Positions 49,659 through 60,331 of a DNA stretch of 64,000 nt are shown here, one piece after another. The notes under the pieces are model-generated. The model had not been told where the DNA came from and did no database searches. It saw nothing but the letters and a program-made list of their open reading frames with translations. The stretch's first letter is position 1. The number at the start of each line of letters is the position of its first letter. Both the position numbers and the translations under genes were made by a program. The DNA comes from Ectocarpus siliculosus (Eukaryota; Sar; Phaeophyceae; Ectocarpales; Ectocarpaceae): NCBI GenBank assembly GCA_000310025.1, contig FN649734.1, forward strand, positions 3,805,616-3,869,615. The letters run 5' to 3'.

Positions 49659-50157
49659 AACCGGTCATTCCCGACCGAAGTTCGTCCAAAGGCAAGGCAC
49701 CTTTCGACGAACCCCGGTCAGCAATGTCCCGGTTCTACAGAGTGGCCAGGTGACGCACCGAACGAAAACAAGCAAGCAGGGGGTTCGGCCCACAAGCCGT
49801 TGCGCGTGACTATGTCGCCTACGACCCCTTGGCCGGTGTCGCGATGGAAAAAACAGCGGCCTCACCAGGACCATCGCACGTGAACCCCGACGCGGCACCT
49901 GCCACCCCTCCGCCACTGCCGCCACCAACGCCGCCGCAGCAGCGGTTGGCGGCACGCCCCTCGCCTCTCGGCCCGGCCGTAGAGCTGGGCCACACTCCAA
50001 CCACCGGCCCCATTGGCTCGGCTCGAAGTGGTGCTGTGGTTTCCGATACTCACCAGTACGCGGGGCAAACCGCGATGCGGACCTCAACCACATAAATATA
50101 CACACTAGTCTATCATGAGGCCGTGCTCAAATGCGAAGCAAGCGCTACAGGAGTTGG

Positions 50158-50408
50158 ACGCAGTGTGCAGCCCTTATTCCCAAGAGGCCAAGCAAGAGCT
50201 TTTCCGTCCACCCCCAGCCACTGTTCCATATCTTCTATGCTTCTGACGCCACTCCCGGTAGCGTTTTCCACCGGTGTCGCTGCCCATCTTGTAAGCGGGC
50301 TCCTTCCCGGCGGGAGTGGCGTCAGCAGCATCGAAGATATGGAACAGGGGCTGAGGGTGGACGGAAAAGCTCCTGCTTGGTCTCTTGGGTATCAGTGCTG
50401 CACACTGC
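50158..50408. repeat. Perfectable hairpin: inverted arms of about 100 bp in the long array unit
   Basis: caagaggccaagcaagagct ... tgttccatatcttctatgct is matched in reverse complement by agcatcgaagatatggaaca ... agctcctgcttggtctcttg, with about 50 bp between. The same hairpin recurs in the next long unit at about 52172-52416, where the arms are again matched. Confidence 0.88.
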
Positions 50409-50784
50409 GCACTGCCTGACGACAGACGTGGCATGGTTGAAACGGGGTTCAGGCGCTTCCATGACGTGTGTCGACAGAAACGGGGTACACAATGTCAGGG
50501 CTATCGAACGGTAGGGGCCAGCAGTTTGATTTCTACATGTAGGGTGTACAGCACGGGACGACTGGCAGGGACAATTTGTTTGTGCGGGCACACGATTCGG
50601 GGTGTCAGGTAGAGTGGGGAAATCATTTCCAAGCAATCTACCAGGAGGCATCGCGGGGCTATTGGTTGTGGGATGGTATTTGCGGTTTGGAAGAATGGTG
50701 TCCCTCGTGTTGACTCCGTTCGCGCCTGGTGCTCTTCCGTCCTGCACTAGCGCTGCGAGTCAGACATGTTATTATTTTGAGACC

Positions 50785-51267
50785 TCATAGTTTCGATGCG
50801 TGGACGAGACCTTTCCCTCTCGTGCATGCAAACACCGCCCGCGTCAGCTTCCTGTGTAAGGTTTGTGGCGAAGGCGCCATGGGAGTGCCGGGGAGGGGCG
50901 CGACGTGCTCGACGAGCAGCTGGTCGGCGCGTCCAGCACGCGGACGAAGGCGGTCGCGCCTGGGTCCGTTGCCTCGATCCTTCAAGGCCGTTCGAGGCGG
51001 CTACACGCGATGGAGATCTTGGACGGATCCACGCAGAACACGTATTGCGAGAATAATAATGGCGTTAGCCGAGGACAAGAACACCATCTTCAGGCATATC
51101 CCTGCCGGGGAAGGGTTTCCGGGTGGTATCTCACCATTCCACCTGTAACCACTTCCTCGATGAGGATCTTCCCGAAAATGGTGTTCTTTTGGCTGGCTAA
51201 CATCATGAGTTTCCCCCCCATGCCTCCTGAATGTGGTCTTGAAGGATCCGTACGCGACCGCCCTCAC
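50785..51267 (-). pseudogene. Inverted, diverged copy of the array protein module
   Basis: Read on the minus strand, the fragments GICLKMVFLSSANAI, RGSVQDLHRV, RPRAGRADQLLVEHVAPLPG and GLVHASKL line up in order with the plus-strand module at 53163-53500 (RIFPKKVFLWLSNIM, DGSVQHLHHV, IPRGGCVEEMHVEHVTLP, MVQAS). Stops and frame changes interrupt it. A further copy is at about 52,762-53,100. No known family is recognised. Confidence 0.45.
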
Positions 51268-52171
51268 TCCGCGTGCTGGACGCGTCGACGGGATGCATGT
51301 CGAGCACCTCGCGCTCCCCGTTTTGCTCTAGTGCAGCCTTCGTGACAATCCTACACACATAAGCCGAAGCGGGCGGTGTTTGCTCGAGGGGGGAGGTTAT
51401 GGTCCAAGCATCGATACTATCATTTAGGTCACACAACCAATATCAAATCACGTCGTCGCGACCACCACAAAGCTTGGGCGAAAAACGTCACGGTCTCGGC
51501 TCGACCGCGCCCAGGGTGGGTTGCACACGTCGGTCACTTGGGTCCATCGAGCGACACACACAAGCCATTGGTTTTCCCATCGTGACACCGACCAAAGGGT
51601 CGTTGGCAACGTTGTCACGCGCACCGGTTTGTGAGCCAACCCTTGCTTGTTGTCGTTGGGTACATCGCCCGACCACTCTATGAAACCGGGTCATTCCCGA
51701 CCGAAGTTCGTCCAAAGGCAAGGCACCTTTCGACGGACCCCGGTCAGCAATGACCCGGTTTTATAGAATGGTCTGGCGACGTACCAACGAAAACAAGCAG
51801 GGGTCGGCCCACAAGCCGTTGCGCGTGACTATGTCGCCTACGACCCCTTCGTCGGTATCACGGTGCGAAAACCAGCGGTCTCACCAGGACCATCGCACGT
51901 GAAACCGACGCGGCACCTGCAACCCCTCCGCCACTGCCACCACCAACGCCGCCGCAGCAGCGGTTGGCGGCACGCCCCCCGCCTCTCGGCCCGGCCGTAG
52001 AGCTGGGCCGCACTCCTACCACCGGCCCCATTGGCTCGGCTCGAAGTGGTGCTGTGGTTTCCGATGCTCGCCAGTGCGTGGGGCGGACCGCAATGCGGAG
52101 CTTAGCCACACAAAATAAATACACGAGTCTACCATGAGGCAGTGCTCAAATGCGAAGCAAGCGCTACAGGA

Positions 52172-52416
52172 TGCAGCCCTTATTCCCAAGAGGCCAAGCA
52201 AGAGCTTTTCCGTCCACTCCCGGCCACTGTTCCATATCTTCTATGCTTCTGACGCCACTCCCGGTAGCGTTTTCCACCGGTGTCGCTGCCCATCTTGTGA
52301 GCGGGCTCCTTCCCGGTGGGAGTGGCGTCAGCAGCATCGAAGATATGGAACAGTAGCTGGGAGTGGACGGCAAAGCTCCTGCTTGGTCTCTTGGGTATCA
52401 GTGCTGCACACTGCGC
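52172..52416. repeat. Second copy of the array hairpin
   Basis: It is the same inverted-arm structure as at 50158-50408, one long unit downstream. Confidence 0.88.
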
Positions 52417-53162
52417 ACTGCCTGACGACAGACGTGGCATGGTTGAAACGGGGTTCAGGCGCTTCCATGACGTGTGTCGACAGAAACGGTACACAATGTC
52501 AGAGGTTTCGAAAAGTCAGGGCCAGCGGATTGATTGCTAGGGTGTACAACAAGGGACGACTGGCAGGGACGTTCGGTCACACGATTCGGGGTGTCAGGTA
52601 GAGTTGGGAAATCATTTCCAAGCAATCTACCAGGAGGCATCGCAGGACCTATGGAATGTGGGATGGTATTTGCGGTTTGGAAGAATGGTGTCCCTCGTGT
52701 TGACCCCGTTCGCGCCTGGTGCTCTTCCGTCCAGCACTAGCGCTGCGAGTCAGACATGTTATTATTTTGAGACCTCATAGTTTCGATGCGTGGACGAGAC
52801 CTTTCCCTCTCGTGCATGCAAACACCGTCCGCGTCGGCTTACCTGTGTGGCGAAGGCGCCGTTGTTGCACCAAAGTATATGGAGGGGCGCGACGTGCTCG
52901 ACGAGCAGCTGGTCGGCGCGTCCAGCACGCGGACGAAGGCGGTCGCGCACGGGTCCGTTGCCTCGAACCTTCACGGCTGCTGTTCGAGGCGGCTAGATGT
53001 GATGGGGATCTTGGACGGATTCACGCATAGGGTGCAATGGGGGAAGTATCATGGTGTTGAGCCAGGGACAACAGCACCATCTTCAGGCATATCCCTGCCG
53101 GGGAAGGTTTCCAGGCGGAATAGTAGGCGCATCTCACCATTCCACCTGTAACCACTTCCTCG

Positions 53163-53645
53163 ATGAGGATCTTCCCGAAAAAGGTGTTCTTGTGGCTGTC
53201 TAACATCATGAGATTTCCCCCCATGCCTCCTGAATGTGGTCTCGACGGTTCCGTCCAGCATCTCCACCATGTTGAGCCGTTTCGAATAGTCTCGAAGGAT
53301 CCGTACGCGACTGCCCTCATTCCGCGTGGCGGATGCGTCGAAGAGATGCATGTCGAGCACGTCACCCTCCCCTTTTTGCTCTTGTGCAGCGACGCCGCCT
53401 TCTCCACAAATCCTACACCCGAAAGCCGACGCGGGCGGTGTTTGCTCGAGAGGGAAGGTTATGGTCCAAGCATCGGTACTATCATCTACGTCACACAACC
53501 AATATCAAATCACGTCGTCGCGACCACCACAATGCGTTGGGTGAAAAACGTCACGGTCTCGGCTCGACCGCACCCAGGGTGGGTTGCACACGTCGCTTGG
53601 GGTCTATCGAGCGACACACACAAGCCACTGGTGTTCCCATCGTGA
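53163..53645 (+). CDS. Best-preserved copy of the array protein module, unknown function
   Basis: A 160-codon frame begins MRIFPKKVFLWLSNIMRFPP, includes DGSVQHLHHVEPFRIVSKDP and CVEEMHVEHVTLPFLLLCSD, and ends at a stop at 53643. Partial copies in the same orientation lie at about 48,440-48,660, 49,204-49,430 and 51,163-51,440. Inverted copies face it across about 50 bp. The hydrophobic stretch LPFLLLC and an aliphatic N-terminus are visible but no domain is recognised. The Met start may be internal to an older, longer gene. Whether it is expressed cannot be judged from sequence. Confidence 0.35.
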   Translation: MRIFPKKVFLWLSNIMRFPPMPPECGLDGSVQHLHHVEPFRIVSKDPYATALIPRGGCVEEMHVEHVTLPFLLLCSDAAFSTNPTPESRRGRCLLEREGYGPSIGTIIYVTQPISNHVVATTTMRWVKNVTVSARPHPGWVAHVAWGLSSDTHKPLVFPS

Positions 53646-54178
53646 CACCGACCAAGGCGTCGTTGGCGACATTGTCACGCGCAACGGTTTGTGAGCCAAC
53701 CTCCGCTTGTTTTCGTTGGTACGTCGCCCGACCACTCTGTAAAACCGGGTCATTCCCGACCGAAGTTCGTCCAAAGGCAAGGCACCTTTCGACGGACCCC
53801 GGTCAGCAATGTCCCGGTTCTACAGAGTGGCCAGGTGACGCACCGAACGAAAACAAGCAAGCAGGGGTCGGCCCACAAGCCGTTGCGCGTGACTATGTCG
53901 CCTACGACCCCTTGGCCGGTGTCGCGATGGAAAAAACAGCGGCCTCACCAGGACCATCGCACGTGAACCCCGACGCGGCACCTGCGCCCCGTCCGCCACT
54001 GCCACCACCAACGCCGCCGCAGCAGCGGTTGGCGGCACGCCCCTCGCCTCTCGGCCCGGCCGTAGAGCTGGGCCACACTCCCACCACCGGCCCCATGGGC
54101 TCGGCTCGGAGTGGTGCTGTGGTTTCCGATGCTCGCCAGTGCGTGGGGCGGACCGCAATGCGGAGCTCAACCACATAA
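53333..54178 (+). CDS. 281-codon frame at the distal end of the array, Pro/Ala-rich C-terminus
   Basis: This frame is open from MRRRDACRARHPP to SSTT at 54178 and ends APRPPLPPPTPPQQRLAARP followed by GPAVELGHTPTTG. The C-terminal part is repeated at about 49,780-50,095 and 51,790-52,110 with few changes. It overlaps the previous frame in another register, so at most one of the two is coding in the shared part. Confidence 0.25.
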   Translation: MRRRDACRARHPPLFALVQRRRLLHKSYTRKPTRAVFAREGRLWSKHRYYHLRHTTNIKSRRRDHHNALGEKRHGLGSTAPRVGCTRRLGSIERHTQATGVPIVTPTKASLATLSRATVCEPTSACFRWYVARPLCKTGSFPTEVRPKARHLSTDPGQQCPGSTEWPGDAPNENKQAGVGPQAVARDYVAYDPLAGVAMEKTAASPGPSHVNPDAAPAPRPPLPPPTPPQQRLAARPSPLGPAVELGHTPTTGPMGSARSGAVVSDARQCVGRTAMRSSTT

Positions 54179-54384
54179 AATAAACACACACAATACGGGG
54201 CGATGATCTTAGCATGGGAGAACCAGATGATGGAGCAAGAGCAGGACACTGCTGTCGTCCAACTCCTGCATCCCCACTGTGGGTATAACCTTTCCGTGTC
54301 ATTAGAACGTGTTGCTTTTTCTTTTTCGTCGCTAAGTGTTTTCATTGGTCCGCCTGTTGCCGCGGTCAATATGCTAAATATGAA

Positions 54385-54975
54385 AACACACATACCCCGG
54401 CGCCCGACGACTCTAAAACCTGCAGAAAAACAACTGGCGGCATATACCACCTCACAATAGCCACACAACCAAGAACCACAATTGCTCGTTGATGGGCACC
54501 GCCTCCAGAGAATACCAACCTCCGACAGCCTCCGTGCCGTGTGCCTCGGAAGCATGATGAAGGCACGAGGCAGGTCGTGCCCGTCTTGTCTCTCTGCCCT
54601 CTCGTGCTTACTTATCAGCACCACAGCGAGCTAACTCGCGTGCCGAGCGAATTCGACCTTGCGTGGAGAGGAGGGGCTCACGAGGGGGGCCCGCGAGTCA
54701 AAAAATTACGTAAATAGCCAACAGGCACAGAACAGGAGGCCAAGCTCCCGCAAATGATGATCGGGGCCTCAGTCCTCATGGAGAATGGTGGTGGTGTAGA
54801 CGCAACCTCGCAAGATTGGTATCTTCTGGAGGAGGTGCCCATCAACGAGCGTTGGTGGTTTGTTGTGTGGCTTTTGTGGGGTATGTGCGGTACATGGGTG
54901 TGTTGTGCGGGTAAATGTGCGGTATACATTTTTTATTTTTTGGCGCGGGTTTTAGAGTTGTCGGGCGCCAGGATT
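54385..54975. repeat. Long inverted repeat, arms of about 140-160 bp, spacer of about 290 bp
   Basis: The right arm (54816-54975) reads tggaggaggtgcccatcaac ... gttttagagttgtcgggcgcc. The left arm (54385-54521) carries the reverse complement, ggcgcccgacgactctaaaac ... gttgatgggcaccgcctcca. The arms have diverged by substitutions and indels, and each also shows near-matching minisegments (gtgtggct / agccacac). Confidence 0.8.
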
Positions 54976-55240
54976 ATCTGACAATCTCTGGGCTTAATAT
55001 TGACTCCTTCCAGGTACACCAGTGTCCAGCATCGGTTGCACGGGAGGGTCTCGAGATGCCACTGGCTACCTGGGGGTGCAAGCAAATGGTTGCTTCTGCT
55101 CTTTTTCTGGGAGAGAATATGCTTAACGTGTCACTTTCTGGTCTTCGGCCTTTCCCCGTTATGCTTTTTGGGCATGTTTAGGGGTAATAGGGTCGTTTGG
55201 GTTAGGTTTAGTGCATGCGCGTTCTTTTTTTCAAATTGCT

Positions 55241-55260
55241 TTAGGGTTAGGGTTAGCGTT
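55241..55260 (+). repeat. Short interstitial telomere-like TTAGGG tract
   Basis: The sequence ttagggttagggttagcgtt follows gggttaggttta at 55199-55210. It is only two perfect repeats plus variants, so an ancient end-join or chance are both possible. Confidence 0.5.
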
Positions 55261-55577
55261 AGTCAAAGCAGTTCCAAATATATGTGACAAGCGATTGATT
55301 CAACCTTGGAGAGCTAGCAGCGAGCCTGAAATCACGTCTCATCGACCATATTTTGTGGCCTGAAGCGTCCAATGGACGAGTGTCTCAAACTGTGGACACA
55401 TATGCTCCTTTCTGCTACGAAATTCTGCACAAGTGGCTACAATTTGCTGCGGATTGGATGCCATCACCTGCTACCATACGCACGTCAAACAGCACACATC
55501 TAATGACCCTCCCTTATCTGACAATCTAGGAGACATGCACATCACCAATATACTCCTGAGAGTGTCTGAACCGGTGC

Positions 55578-56963
55578 ATGTTTTGCTGGACAGGACAACC
55601 GACGGGTCGAGATGTTCTTGATGCTCCTGGAGGCAATTTCCTCCTTGGGGTATTCGCTGCCTCGTGGTGCAACCTATGCTTCATAGTGTATTTGAGCACA
55701 TGTTGCCGTTGGCACAGGCTGGACACTTCAAAGGGGCCCGTGGTCCATTGCGTTCTGCTACTGTGGGCCTTTACCTTCGAACTCGCCGAAGGCGTGTTAC
55801 TCTATCTCTTGGAGGATGACGCCGTGCCAGTGACTGTAGCCGTGGTAATTTTCGTGGCCCCGGCCGCTCTGTCTACAGCCCTGTTGTTCGTAGCCCACCG
55901 CTCCTTAGGCGCTACTCTACTGAACTTTGCGGTGGAAGCTGTCTTCGCCTACCTCACCGTATCATATGTTGTGGAGAAGTCCGCCACAAACTGGTTGATT
56001 TTCGGCAGCCTGGGCCTCAATGAGGCTGTAGTCGCTACCGCCTTGCACTTGCTCGAGTCACGCAAAGCGGAGTCGCGTCAAGTCCCAGAATCCACCGGTG
56101 GAGGGAGATTCGAGCGATTTCTATCCCCGTGTTGCCAATGTTTCGAGCGATTTCTATCCTCGTGTTGCCTTATGTTCCAAGCGATTTCTATCCCCGTGTT
56201 GCCGATGTTTCAAGCGATTTCTATCCTCGTGTTGCTGGCATTTCAAGCTATTTCTTTGCTTCCCGTGTTTCCCGTATTGCCTGTGTACACATCTTGGTAC
56301 TGCAGAAACATCTGTAGCTACCGCCGGTATGTGATGGTCGAAGACAAGATTAAGCAAGCATTTCCCTTAGGGGATCGCCAGGTTTCAGGAGATGATATGA
56401 GTGGCAGTGAGGTGGTAGGGGTGGCTACCATATTTCGTGATCTTTTCGCCAAAGGAGCAAGTGAGGTACTCTTCTCAGTCCTCACTCCGCTCCTCTTGCG
56501 ATACATGTACCGGGAGAGCGTTGCAAGGTCGACAACAGCTACAGCTCTCTACGTCATAGGTCCGTTCGTGGACGGGGTAGTGTTTAAGATGAAGTACAAG
56601 GAACCATTCACGTCGGTTTCCAAGTTCAAGAAGGCTGGCAAGGTTTTCTTGGTCGTCGGGAACGCGTGCTATTGTGTATTTAGGTTGTTCGTTCTGGCGA
56701 CGACAGTCGCCAATGTAGGCTGGCGTCCCTTTGATACTACGTATGCTATCGTGTCCGCGACATTTTCGGCCGTCTGTATGATACCTAAAATTCTGGATTG
56801 GATTGTTGGCGATGTTCCGGTGGCTGTGGAGAAGAACGAAGAGCCAAAAATCGGCGAATCGCATCGCCCGGCCGACTATATCGGCCCTTCCTCAGGGATC
56901 TTTGAAGTACCACACCCGGTGAAGTCCAAAGCAGCCTTGGTTATGTCAGTGGACCAGAGCTAG
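55578..56963 (+). CDS. Intronless multi-pass membrane protein, unknown family
   Basis: A continuous 461-codon frame begins MFCWTGQPTGRDVLDAPGGN. Predicted membrane segments lie at about residues 20-42, 54-78, 83-107, 111-132 and 139-159, then after a repeat region at about 320-337, 354-380 and 385-412. Residues 178-228 are encoded by tandem DNA repeats (FERFLSPCC / FQAISIPVLPM), and the middle portion (about 250-300) is soluble and charged. The C-terminal tail is polar (KIGESHRPADYIGPSSG). The lack of introns contrasts with its neighbours and could mean a recent or retroposed gene. No transporter or receptor motif is recognised. Start choice: first ATG of the open frame, with the first membrane helix beginning 20 residues later. 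Confidence 0.6.
   Translation: MFCWTGQPTGRDVLDAPGGNFLLGVFAASWCNLCFIVYLSTCCRWHRLDTSKGPVVHCVLLLWAFTFELAEGVLLYLLEDDAVPVTVAVVIFVAPAALSTALLFVAHRSLGATLLNFAVEAVFAYLTVSYVVEKSATNWLIFGSLGLNEAVVATALHLLESRKAESRQVPESTGGGRFERFLSPCCQCFERFLSSCCLMFQAISIPVLPMFQAISILVLLAFQAISLLPVFPVLPVYTSWYCRNICSYRRYVMVEDKIKQAFPLGDRQVSGDDMSGSEVVGVATIFRDLFAKGASEVLFSVLTPLLLRYMYRESVARSTTATALYVIGPFVDGVVFKMKYKEPFTSVSKFKKAGKVFLVVGNACYCVFRLFVLATTVANVGWRPFDTTYAIVSATFSAVCMIPKILDWIVGDVPVAVEKNEEPKIGESHRPADYIGPSSGIFEVPHPVKSKAALVMSVDQS
56108..56243. repeat. Coding minisatellite of 33-34 bp, about four copies
   Basis: The unit [cg]a[ag]gcgatttctatcc[ct]cgtgttgcc... is repeated at about 56109, 56142, 56176 and 56209 with a degenerate fifth. 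Three spacings are 33 bp and one is 34 bp, so the reading frame slips between copies. As a result the same DNA is read as ERFLS in the first two and QAISI in the later ones. Confidence 0.85.
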
Positions 56964-59900
56964 CGTCTTGGGAAGTTTGTTTGTATTGTCGGGGTCGGTA
57001 AGATTTGAGATCTGGCGCCTGCCGTGATACATGAAGGGGTGAGTAGAACCCCGTAGATCGTACCCAGTACCGAGGAGGGGGGCTGTTATTGATGTATACC
57101 TACGAGGCTAGATGCTGATCTGCGGGGATCTGAAGCTACGCGCATAATATTAGTAGTGTGGGAGTAGCGAACCCGCTCCTACACCGGGCCCACGGGCCTA
57201 CTCTCTAAATGAAAAACGTCATTTCTGCCAATCCTCATATTACGAGCTGCCCCAGACACCGGAGTTGCCTGCTGAGGAGTCGTGGAAATGAAAAGGGAGG
57301 CCGTCGCGGAGAACGTCGAGCTGAAGATGCAAATCAAGCACCCTGTCCTGAGCTCAAAGGCGTTGTATGCATAGACAAGGTGTTTTCCCTAGCGAACACC
57401 AGGAATGGGCGAACACTTGGTACGACCCGAAACATCTGAACCACAAGAATGAGGCTGTTTCGAGGAGGAAGGCTTTCGACCCTCAACTCAAAGTTTTCCA
57501 AAATATCCACAAACATGGTGTTTGGGGGACTTCGGAACAGGTTTCAGAGAAGTCCCCCTAGGTCGAGCGGTCGTTCAAGTTTGATCGTAGGTGACAAGTG
57601 ATACACATCACAAGCAGTAATGTAGGGGCTTTCGAGGCCAAACGGTGGCGCGTGTAGAGTGATGAGGTTCGTGAGCGCTTTTTTGAGGCTGTCATTCCCC
57701 TTCTCACCCTCGTCGGATGCTTGTCTTTCTGACGAGGAAGGAAAGTCGAGACGAGAGCTTGCGGAAAACACGGTAGGTTCTTTCGCGAGAGGTCGTAGTT
57801 CAACTTTGATCGTTGGCTAACAAGTGACTTTCGGGGGCAAATGTTGAGGTACGCAGTGATGGGGTTCGCGAGCGTTTGTTCAAAGGCTGTCCTTCCCTGT
57901 TGTATGCACATCACTGAGTACGTATCTCCGGGCCTCCTGGGGTCATGTACGTTTTTGGTTTGAGGGGCAGAGAGAAAGCAAGGGTGCCCGCAGTTTTCCG
58001 ATTGGTCGTATTTTCCTTTTCTTGCCCCCTTTTCCAAGGCGAAAACATGGGCGGGGTGCTTCAAGTTTTCGACTCTGCATGTTCACGTGCGCCTTCGTTC
58101 GGTCTCCCACCCGCTAAGGATATTGGTCTTGAGTGACCCGTATTTTCTCTTCGGACCACTGACGGGGCTGCTGCACTCAAACAGCCGCATCCGGTTACGG
58201 TTTGGGGGAATGTTTACTAGAACGGGCACACTTGCCTTGGAACGGTTCTCAGGAACGCCTAGAAGAAGAACAGTGTTTGTTGTGTTCGTGGACCCGGAGT
58301 TGGTTTGTGAACTCCCCAAAAGCCATCTCCGACTCCACTCAGTCCTGGACGCTCAAATCATTTAGTCTAGGGCATTTTTTCCGGAAGTCAAGCCGTCTGA
58401 GATTTCCGACTTATATTGTATATACGCATGTATGTCGAGGTCAGCCATAAAGATATTCGTGCGGACAAGCGATGTGAACCACGTTCGACTCATATCTCGA
58501 TATTGACTTGCGGTTGACCGGCACCTCAACCGGGTGCGGGGTGACCCCACGGATGACCGATGCAGTCCAACACGGTCACGAAAAGTCATGGCCACGGTTT
58601 CGGATATTGTTCTCTCACTGATTGCCCTCCCTGAACACTGATCACTGAGTACCTGTATCCACTATTTATTTCGCAATGGTCACCACTCGTTACACAAACA
58701 CGTATATTGCCAAAGCACGTTTCGTGCTGCCGTCCAAGAACCCTATTTTGTACACACATACAAAGACTGTGCAACATGCTCCTCTTCTGTAGTCTTTGCA
58801 GAACCCCCTCCTCTAGCTCGCACGAACTCTACGAACCCCCCCCCCCCCCCCTAATATCTGCATGCTCCGGTGGTGTCCCTTGCGACAATACAATGATCAT
58901 GGCCGCCAGCCCCTTTCAGGCACAACGCAGGGTACAGACTATTCATTGCGCTCTACCATGGTTGGTTACATAGCACGAGTTGTCGACAACAGCTCTTTCT
59001 TGCCGTGAAAAAGCATAGCAAGACAGATCTGCAAAAGGCACCAAACAAGACAACATACCGCTAATAATATGAAGCAATCACGACCATTCATGACCAAAAG
59101 GGCAAAAAGGAAGTCGTGGGCGTTTTTCACCACGCTCCAAGACGACCAAGGACTACAAACGTTCTTGTTTCCCACACACACCAACCTCTCCCAACCCTCA
59201 AGCCCTTCCACCGTTCACCCGGCATCCAGCCCGCAACCGAGGGCGAGGAGGAGAAGGCCGCATTGCTCCTGCAACGCTTTCCGCGGCACCTTTCCACCCA
59301 CACCCACCAGAACAGAAGACCAACCACATATGTTGTAGATGTGTTGGCTGTGTGGGGGTCAAACCGTGATGGGTTCTATGATCGTGTCCGTGTCTACCTC
59401 GAATCCTCCACGACAGGCATCATCGGCCCCCGATAACCACGAAGAGGGGGGCTTGCTTCTTGGCTTCGCACCGCCGGCAAAAAAAAAAAAGAAGTCGCGC
59501 GCATGTACTGTATCGCACTGCGCATGTATGTCTCGATGCCAACGCCTCCACCGCCCAACGAGCTGCTTGCTTGTGGGTGACTCGAGCAGATGGTGACGTT
59601 CTTGATCTCCATGAAGCCATACATGGGCTTATGGGCAAACAACTTGGAGCGAAGCTTATTGCCGTTATCCGAGAGCGAGAGTCAAACTACTATATGTATT
59701 CGGTTTTTCGTAAAGTTACGCAGCGCTGTTGGTCGGTGTTGATGTGGCCATTTCCGTTGTTGGGTCGTGTCGTGTCGTGTCCTGTCATCACCAAGTCTCC
59801 TTCGCCGAAGCGCCTCCCTCAGTGTCGTCGCCCCAGTTCATGTCGTAGCCCTGATGGTAATGGCGGGTGGCAATGATGAGTCCCCACAAGACGTGATTGC

Positions 59901-60331
59901 AGGGAGGAGAGGGGTTAACAAGAGGGCGACGACAAAGCCCGGCTCAGATCTCTAAAACTACCGGGTGGGGCTCGTGAAGCTGATTGTCACATAAGCGCAC
60001 AGCTGCGCAGAAGAGTGACCCCCGTTTGCGAAGGGCGGGTGGGCTATCCGGACACGCTCTAATAATACTGGTCCTGTCATGCCATACTCTTGTGCGCATA
60101 AGGAAAACGCCAACTAAGCATCATCTGAGAAGACAACATAGTTACGTTCGGTGTTGCAAAGCTTTGGTCGCCATCCACGTTTCTCAATACGAAACGATTC
60201 AAGAGTGCTCTCTCCAGTGCCATTGAAAACACTCGGTAGTGCTTCACAACAAACTACCAGGAGGTTTTTAGCGTGAGGGCAAAATAAACAAACGCAAAAA
60301 ACCAAACGCACCAACTCACACGCACTACGAC
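56964..60331. other. Gene-poor stretch
   Basis: Frames here are short and on both strands, without recognisable domains. Two imperfect copies of a segment of about 130 bp are visible at 57,560-57,700 and 57,785-57,905 (landmarks gtcgttcaagtttgatcgta / gtagttcaactttgatcgtt and gaggttcgtgagcgc / gggttcgcgagcgt). C or A runs occur at 58840-58853 and 59479-59490. Confidence 0.45.
57560..57905. repeat. Two diverged direct copies of a segment of about 130 bp
   Basis: Matching order of gttcaa-tttgatcgt, gacaagtga, ggggctttcgaggcc / ttcgggggcaaa, and gatg-ggttcg-gagcg blocks, about 220 bp apart. Confidence 0.5.

Larger units (their letters stand above)
47911..54185. repeat. Higher-order tandem array, five starts of one unit in two period classes
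   Basis: The landmark cgtcgcgaccaccacaa begins at about 47911, 48669, 49430, 51454 and 53516, giving periods of about 758, 761, 2,024 and 2,062 bp. Short units run tcgcgaccaccacaacgcgt, ggttgcacacgtcggtcact, ccgaccgaagttcgtccaaa, tatgtcgcctacgacccctt and a Pro-coding tract. The third, fourth and fifth starts instead lead into an alternative end (cgccgcagcagcggttggcg). After the third and fourth starts this is followed by an extra 1.35 kb with a hairpin and an inverted gene-like pair. The array ends near 54,185 after the fifth alternative end. Confidence 0.88.
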
